Positions 33,867 to 38,186 of a DNA stretch of 38,186 bases are shown here, piece by piece. The notes under the pieces were generated by a model that made no database searches, was not told where the DNA came from, and saw only the letters and a list, made by a program, of their open reading frames with translations. The stretch's first letter is position 1. Each line of letters starts with the position of its first letter. Made by a program: the position numbers and the translations under genes. This DNA is from Sphingomonadales bacterium (GTDB taxonomy: Bacteria > Pseudomonadota > Alphaproteobacteria > Sphingomonadales > Sphingomonadaceae): positions 1 through 38,186 of the forward strand of contig JAGWTB010000015.1 in NCBI GenBank assembly GCA_028869175.1, given 5' to 3'.

Positions 33867-34622
33867 TCACTCCGCCGTCCAGCCGCCATCCATCGAGATA
33901 TTGGTTCCGGTGATGTTGTTCGCGGCGTCGCGGCAGAGGAACACCGCCATCTCGCCGATGTCCGATGGCTGGACGAAGCTCTTGGTCGGCTGGCGCACCA
34001 GCATGACATCGTGGATCACCTGCTCGCGGGTCATGCCCCTAGCCTTCATCGTGTCGGGGATCTGGTTCTCCACCAGCGGAGTCCAGACATAGCCGGGGCT
34101 GATGCAATTGGCGGTGATGTTCGCCGTAGCCAGTTCCAGTGCGAGCGTCTTGGTCAGCCCGGCCAGCCCGTGCTTGGCCGAAACATAGGCCGACTTGTAG
34201 GGCGATGCGGTGAGGGAATGGGCGCTGGCGATCTGGATGATCCGCCCCCAGCCCGCGCGCTTCATATGCGGCACGGCGAGCCGGCAGGTGTCGAACGCGG
34301 CTGTGAGGTTGAGCGCGATGATCTTGTCCCACTTGTCGACCGGGAACTCCTCGATCGGCGCAACGTGCTGCATCCCGGCATTGTTGACGAGGATGTCCAC
34401 CTCCCCCGCCCCGGCCATCAGCGCCTCGACGCCGGAGCGCTGCGACAGATCGGCATCGACGTGAGTCGCGCCAAGTTCGGCGCGCAGCGCGGCGATGGCA
34501 TCGGCATCGCCAAAGCCGGAAAGCACCACCTCCGCACCCTCGGCCCGCAGCGCCCGCGCGATGGCGAGGCCGATGCCGGAGGTCGAACCGGTGATGACTG
34601 CACGCTTGCCGGAAAGAAACAT
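33867..34622 (-). CDS. 3-hydroxybutyrate dehydrogenase
   Basis: A 251-residue SDR enzyme, NAD-dependent interconversion of D-3-hydroxybutyrate and acetoacetate. The cofactor loop is VITGSTSGIG (residues 9-18), with NNAG in VDILVNNAGMQHVAPIEEFP. The catalytic Ser-Tyr-Lys set is in IASAHSLTASPYKSAYVSAKHG. The stretches AHSLxASPxKSAYVxAKHG, CISPGYVWTPLVENQIPD and the C-terminal ITGTNISMDGGWTAE are hallmarks of BdhA rather than of generic SDRs. It would serve polyhydroxybutyrate or ketone-body turnover. ATG 34622 is preferred to an in-frame start four codons upstream. It is divergent from the zinc metallopeptidase gene. Confidence 0.9.
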   Translation of the reverse strand: MFLSGKRAVITGSTSGIGLAIARALRAEGAEVVLSGFGDADAIAALRAELGATHVDADLSQRSGVEALMAGAGEVDILVNNAGMQHVAPIEEFPVDKWDKIIALNLTAAFDTCRLAVPHMKRAGWGRIIQIASAHSLTASPYKSAYVSAKHGLAGLTKTLALELATANITANCISPGYVWTPLVENQIPDTMKARGMTREQVIHDVMLVRQPTKSFVQPSDIGEMAVFLCRDAANNITGTNISMDGGWTAE

Positions 34623-34697
34623 TCTCGACTCCAATGGGTTGATGGCTATGAAACAGGGCGGTGGTGCCCGCTATGGGCTTAAAGGGAGGCTTTGGCC

Positions 34698-35576
34698 ATG
34701 CGGCTCGACGAATTCGATCCCAATGCAGTGGACGTCGAAGACCAGCGCGGCGGCGGCATGTCGCTGGGCGGGGCCGGCGGCAAGGTTGGCTGCGGCACGC
34801 TGGTGATCGCCCTGATCGCGGCGCTGGTGTTCGGGGTCGATCCCGGACAGATGATCGGCGGCATGCAGCAGGGCGGCGTATCGGGCGGCGGCCAGGTGGC
34901 GACGCAGGGCGGCGGCAATGCGGCGGAAAGCTGCTCCATCGATGCGCTGAGCAAGGAAAGCTGCAACGCGCTGTCTTCGCTCAACAAGACATGGGAACCG
35001 CTGTTCCAGCAGGCCAACATCGCCTTCAAGCGGCCCAAGCTGGTGTTCTATTCGCAGATGGGCCGTTCGGGCTGCGGCGCGGCGCAAAGCGCGATGGGGC
35101 CGTTCTATTGCCCCAACGATCAGGGCATCTACCTCGATACCGAATTCTACCAGCAGATGGACCAGCAGCTCGGCGCCACCGGCCAGTTCGCGCGCGACTA
35201 TGTGATCGCGCATGAATATGGCCACCACCTGCAGAACCTGCTCGGCATGTCCGAACAGGTCAGCTCGGCGCAGCAGCAGAATCCCGGTGCGGCCAACCAG
35301 CTTTCGGTGCGGCTTGAGCTGCAGGCGGATTGCTATGCCGGCGTCTGGGCGGCCAAGAACCGTGACCGGCTGGAAGCCGGTGACATGGAAAGCGGGCTCA
35401 ACGCCGCGCACCAGATCGGCGACGACGTGCTGATGCGCAACGCCGGACGTCGGCCAAGCCCCGAAGCCTTCACCCACGGTTCCGCCGCGCAGCGGATGGA
35501 GTGGCTGAAGAAGGGTCTGGAAACCGGCAACGAGGACGCGTGTGACACCTTCGCGGACCTGCGCCGCCGTCGGTAA
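34698..35576 (+). CDS. Neutral zinc metallopeptidase, YpfJ family, membrane-anchored
   Basis: A 292-residue protein of the putative neutral zinc metallopeptidase family (YpfJ-like). MRLDEFDPNAVDVEDQRGGG is its standard N-terminus. One transmembrane helix follows (VGCGTLVIALIAALVFG, about residues 32-48), then a Gly/Gln-rich linker and the catalytic domain. The zinc motif is IAHEYGHHLQNLLG with H172, E173 and H176, and the likely third ligand lies in RLELQADCYAGVWA. FYCPNDQGIYLDTEFYQQM is also typical. GGGAGG (34684-34689) precedes ATG 34698; a TTG six bases upstream is ignored. The substrate is unknown. Confidence 0.9.
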   Translation: MRLDEFDPNAVDVEDQRGGGMSLGGAGGKVGCGTLVIALIAALVFGVDPGQMIGGMQQGGVSGGGQVATQGGGNAAESCSIDALSKESCNALSSLNKTWEPLFQQANIAFKRPKLVFYSQMGRSGCGAAQSAMGPFYCPNDQGIYLDTEFYQQMDQQLGATGQFARDYVIAHEYGHHLQNLLGMSEQVSSAQQQNPGAANQLSVRLELQADCYAGVWAAKNRDRLEAGDMESGLNAAHQIGDDVLMRNAGRRPSPEAFTHGSAAQRMEWLKKGLETGNEDACDTFADLRRRR

Positions 35577-35641
35577 GGGAACATTCCGGCGCGCCGGTCG
35601 TAGTCTTCCCAAGAGCCTTCCGCTTTCGGGACAGACCCATC

Positions 35642-36289
35642 ATGCGCCGTATCATCCTGCCGTTGTTCACCGCCGCCTTGCTGGCAAGCCCCGCCCTTGC
35701 CAGCACCCAGGACAAGCCTGACGAGCCGGCCCGGCCACTGGCGGACCGGCCGGTGACGGCGGGCGACGTGGTGGCGACCCCGGTGACCGACCTCAACCTG
35801 AAGAAGGACGACATCCCGCCGCTGCTTCTGGCGGCGCAGGAGAAACCCTACGATCTGGCGGGCATGGGGCGCTGCAGCCAGATTGCCGGTGCCATCGGCG
35901 ACCTCGACGCGGTACTGGGCGAAGACATCGACGTGGCCCAGGCGCGCGATCAGCAGATCAGCGCCGGGCGCATCGCGCAGTCGGCCGTCGGCTCGTTCAT
36001 CCCGTTTCGCGGCATCATCCGCGAGATTTCTGGCGCCAACGCGCAGGAACGCAAGCTTCAGGCCGCGGTCTATGCCGGCTCGGTGCGGCGCGCCTTCCTC
36101 AAGGGCGTCGGCCAGCAGCGCGGCTGCCACTACCCCGCGCGCGCGGCTACCGCAGCCGTGATCGCCCAGCGCGAAGCGGCAGCACAGGCCGCCGCCCAGC
36201 CGCACGAGCCAGCGCCCCGCGCCACGCGGCGGACCAAGACGCGGTTCGTCTCGAAGCCGGTGGTGCAAAAGTCGAACAGCCAGCCCTAA
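35642..36289 (+). CDS. Secreted protein of unknown function
   Basis: A 215-residue protein with a clear signal peptide (MRRIILPLFTAALLASPALA, cleavage near residue 20). I do not recognise the family. The mature part has a Pro/Asp-rich start, then a helical middle (SQIAGAIGDLDAVLGEDIDVA, QQISAGRIAQSAVGSFIPF, RGIIREISGANAQERKLQAA). A conserved-looking Cys pair (GMGRCSQ and QQRGCHYPARAA) could form a disulfide. The tail is Ala/Gln/Pro-rich and then basic (RRTKTRFVSKPVVQK), possibly for surface or cell-wall contact. It follows the zinc peptidase gene by 65 bases on the same strand and may share its transcript. Confidence 0.72.
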   Translation: MRRIILPLFTAALLASPALASTQDKPDEPARPLADRPVTAGDVVATPVTDLNLKKDDIPPLLLAAQEKPYDLAGMGRCSQIAGAIGDLDAVLGEDIDVAQARDQQISAGRIAQSAVGSFIPFRGIIREISGANAQERKLQAAVYAGSVRRAFLKGVGQQRGCHYPARAATAAVIAQREAAAQAAAQPHEPAPRATRRTKTRFVSKPVVQKSNSQP

Positions 36290-36352
36290 CCCTTTGGTCA
36301 AGGTGTCGATCCCGTACATTGTCGCCACGGCGAATCGTGCTAGGTGCCGGCG

Positions 36353-37501
36353 ATGCGCCTGTCCGATTGCCACAACATCGACGATTTCCGCCTGCTGGCC
36401 AAAGCCCGGCTGCCATGGCCGGTGTTTGACTATATCGACGGGGCCGCCGACGACGAGTTGACCAAGTCGCGCAATACCGCCGCCTATGCCGATTGCGATC
36501 TGGTGCCCGAAGTGCTGGCCGGGGTCGACGAGATCGACACCTCGGTCACCGTCATGGGCCGCAAAAGCGCGCTGCCGCTGATCCTCTCGCCCACCGCCTT
36601 GCAGCGCGTGTTCCACTGGCAGGGCGAACGCGCGGTGGCCCGCGCCGCCGAAAAGTTCGGGCTGTGGTGCGGCATATCCAGCCTTGCCACGGTCAGCGTC
36701 GAGGAAGTGGCGGCGCTCACCTCGGGCCCGAAGATGTTCCAGCTCTACGTCCACAAGGACAAGGGCCTGAACAGTTCGATGATCCAGCGCTGCAAGGACG
36801 CGAAGTTCGATGCCATCGCCCTCACGGTGGACACCATCGTCGGCGGCAAGCGCGAACGCTGCCTGCGCTCCGGCTTCGCCTCGCCGCCGCAGTTCACCGT
36901 CGCCTCGCTGCTGTCCTATGCCATGCGCCCGCGCTGGGCGCTGGACTATGTCTTCCGTGAAAAGTTCCGCATGCCGATGCTCGACGGTTATGTCGGAGCG
37001 GGCACCAAGCAGGCGATGTCGATCCAGTCCTATTTCACCGAAATGCTCGACCAGTCGATGGACTGGAACGACGCCGCGCGCATCCGCGAGGAATGGGGCG
37101 GCACCTTCTGCCTCAAGGGCGTGATGAGCGTGGCCGATGCGAAGCGCGCGGTGGAAATCGGCGCGGACGCGATCATGGTCTCGAACCACGGCGGTCGCCA
37201 GCTTGACGGCAGCCGCGCGCCTTTCGATGCCCTGCCCGAGATCGTCGATGCCGTCGGCGGCCAGATCGAGATCATCTGCGATGGCGGCGTGCGCCGGGGC
37301 ACCCATGTGCTGAAAGCGCTCGCCAGCGGAGCCACCGCCGCATCGGGCGGGCGGCTCTACCTCTACGCCCTCGCCGCCGCCGGACAGCCGGGCGTGGACC
37401 GCGCAGTCGGCCTGCTCAAGGAGGAGATCGTCCGCGACATGAAGCTGATGGGCGCAAAGACCGTCGGCGACCTGACGCGAGACAAGCTGCGCTGGCGGTA
37501 G
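36353..37501 (+). CDS. FMN-dependent alpha-hydroxy-acid dehydrogenase (L-lactate dehydrogenase-like)
   Basis: A 382-residue member of the LldD/glycolate oxidase family that oxidises an L-2-hydroxy acid with FMN. The N-terminal motif is FDYIDGAADDELTKSRN, with the active-site Tyr. LSPTALQRVFHWQGERAVARA and WCGISSLATVSVEEVAA bind FMN, and FQLYVHKDKG and ALTVDTIVGGKRERC form the substrate and flavin pockets. The catalytic H279 and R282 are in SNHGGRQLDG, followed by ICDGGVRRGTHVLKAL and the phosphate-binding GGRLYLYALAAAG. Hydrophobic loop 4 is of the membrane-associated type, so the electron acceptor may be the quinone pool. ATG 36353 is chosen over an in-frame GTG nine bases upstream. Confidence 0.92.
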   Translation: MRLSDCHNIDDFRLLAKARLPWPVFDYIDGAADDELTKSRNTAAYADCDLVPEVLAGVDEIDTSVTVMGRKSALPLILSPTALQRVFHWQGERAVARAAEKFGLWCGISSLATVSVEEVAALTSGPKMFQLYVHKDKGLNSSMIQRCKDAKFDAIALTVDTIVGGKRERCLRSGFASPPQFTVASLLSYAMRPRWALDYVFREKFRMPMLDGYVGAGTKQAMSIQSYFTEMLDQSMDWNDAARIREEWGGTFCLKGVMSVADAKRAVEIGADAIMVSNHGGRQLDGSRAPFDALPEIVDAVGGQIEIICDGGVRRGTHVLKALASGATAASGGRLYLYALAAAGQPGVDRAVGLLKEEIVRDMKLMGAKTVGDLTRDKLRWR

Positions 37502-37548
37502 CTTGCTGGATGCTCCCCGCCGGATTGAGTAGCGAATGACCTGAAACC

Positions 37549-37628
37549 CTCGTCATTGCGAGCGCAGCGAAGCAATCCAGGGCCTCACGTGTGGCTCTGG
37601 ATTGCGTCGCTGCGCTCGCAATGACGAG
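37549..37628. repeat. 32-bp inverted repeat between convergent genes
   Basis: Arms 37549-37580 and 37597-37628 are reverse complements at 31 of 32 positions with a 16-base centre. The core is CATTGCGAGCGCAGCGAAGC. 'GTCATTGCGAGCGNAGCGAAGCAATCC' elements are widespread in alphaproteobacteria (general knowledge). It lies between the dehydrogenase stop and the minus-strand gene at the right edge and is a probable bidirectional terminator. Confidence 0.8.
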
Positions 37629-37676
37629 CGAATTATTCAGGTTTCACCTACACCGCCTTGGCGGAAACGAACCGCC

Positions 37677-38186
37677 CTACCCCTGCCGCGACAAACGTTC
37701 GATTTCCGCATCGAGCTGTTGCAGCACCTGCTGCTTGAGCCCGGGCGACATCTTCGCGTCCGCAGCGATGCGCTCCTTCGCCCGGCGGATGCCGTCGATC
37801 GCCGCCGCCTTGCTTCCACCATCCACGCAGGTGCGGATGCGGACGGACTGGCGGTGGCCATCGCCCTTGTCCTCGCTGGCATCGGCACCGACCTGCTGCG
37901 AGCCGTCCGAACAGGCCATGGCCTGCCCGTCCAGCCCGCCAGCCGTCACGGTCGGCCCATTGCTGTCGGTGGTGACGATCATCACCCGGCGCTCGCGGTG
38001 CACGGGATCGGCGGGCGGGGTCGGCGTTTCGGGCGGGAGCGCGGCGAAGATGCGGTCCGCCTCTGCCTCGGCATCGGTCAGCGGCTTGCTGGTCTTGAGC
38101 ACGATGGTCTTGCCGTCGCGCACGATGGTGCGGGTAACGAGCCCCGCCTCGTCGGCTACCGCGGCAGGTGCCCCGGCCTGCCGGAC
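37677..38186 (-). CDS. C-terminal part of a protein of unknown function (gene cut by right edge)
   Basis: The minus-strand frame is open from the right edge (base 38186) down to a stop at 37677, giving 169 residues. Since no stop separates it from the edge, the GTG at 38123 is not taken as the start. The visible part contains VRDGKTIVLKTSKPLTDAEA, a Pro-rich linker (LPPETPTPPADP), ERRVMIVTTDSNGP, RIRTCVDGGSKAAAIDG and a final charged helix KQQVLQQLDAEIERLSRQG. Two Cys residues (MACSDG and RTCVDG) could pair. The linker and pattern would suit the periplasmic tail of an M56/BlaR1-type membrane peptidase, but that is a guess; I see no diagnostic motif. Confidence 0.55.
   Translation of the reverse strand, partial: VRQAGAPAAVADEAGLVTRTIVRDGKTIVLKTSKPLTDAEAEADRIFAALPPETPTPPADPVHRERRVMIVTTDSNGPTVTAGGLDGQAMACSDGSQQVGADASEDKGDGHRQSVRIRTCVDGGSKAAAIDGIRRAKERIAADAKMSPGLKQQVLQQLDAEIERLSRQG

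Overview
The window looks like chromosomal DNA of an aerobic, high-GC alphaproteobacterium, most likely a sphingomonad (Sphingomonadales; a Novosphingobium- or Erythrobacter-like genome). This rests on recognisable proteins and dispersed hairpin repeats read by eye, not on a database search. It is dense housekeeping DNA: about 34 protein genes, no rRNA or tRNA seen, no phage, no intact insertion sequence and no CRISPR array. No stretch over 300 bases lacks a gene. Layout, left to right. (1) 1-5661: 5' part of the ETF-ubiquinone oxidoreductase gene (minus), then a coupled plus-strand set: a degenerate uracil-DNA-glycosylase-fold protein, a soluble lytic transglycosylase and moaB. A YbjN-like secreted protein (minus) follows, then a radical SAM protein of the PA0069/SplB-like group behind a textbook alphaproteobacterial LexA box. 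(2) 5677-11269, minus: dnaE, a medium/long-chain acyl-CoA synthetase and a DUF1330 protein. (3) 11411-15555: a YIP1-type membrane protein (plus), then a minus run of lipoprotein export (LolF-type permease, LolD), a small unknown protein and glutathione peroxidase. (4) 15726-18637, minus: an OmpR-type two-component system and a lipoprotein di-haem cytochrome c peroxidase. Both transcription units carry the same 11-bp-phased direct repeat upstream, which suggests the peroxidase gene is a target of the adjacent regulator. (5) 18768-21378, plus: purF, a coupled short-chain dehydrogenase and a PilZ protein. (6) 21466-23970, minus: a DNA photolyase translationally coupled to a membrane metal-dependent hydrolase, then a 195-bp relic of a GxxExxY gene between inverted repeats. 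(7) 23984-26903, minus: korB and korA (2-oxoglutarate:ferredoxin oxidoreductase). (8) 27096-28540, plus: an HSL-family alpha/beta hydrolase coupled to rppH. (9) 28693-34622, minus: a TPR protein, an RsmB-type rRNA methyltransferase, guaB, an M28 peptidase and 3-hydroxybutyrate dehydrogenase. (10) 34698-37501, plus: a neutral zinc metallopeptidase, a secreted unknown protein and an FMN-dependent alpha-hydroxy-acid dehydrogenase; a minus-strand gene runs off the right edge. Hairpins or hairpin-forming dispersed repeats sit at nearly every convergent gene end (3.9, 5.6, 12.6, 21.4, 28.6 and 37.6 kb), and further inverted repeats flank guaB; they probably act as bidirectional terminators or REP-like elements. 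I found no wholly new multi-gene system. The observations most worth testing are the LexA box on an apparently leaderless radical SAM gene, the matched operators of the two-component/peroxidase pair, and the GxxExxY relic with terminal inverted repeats.
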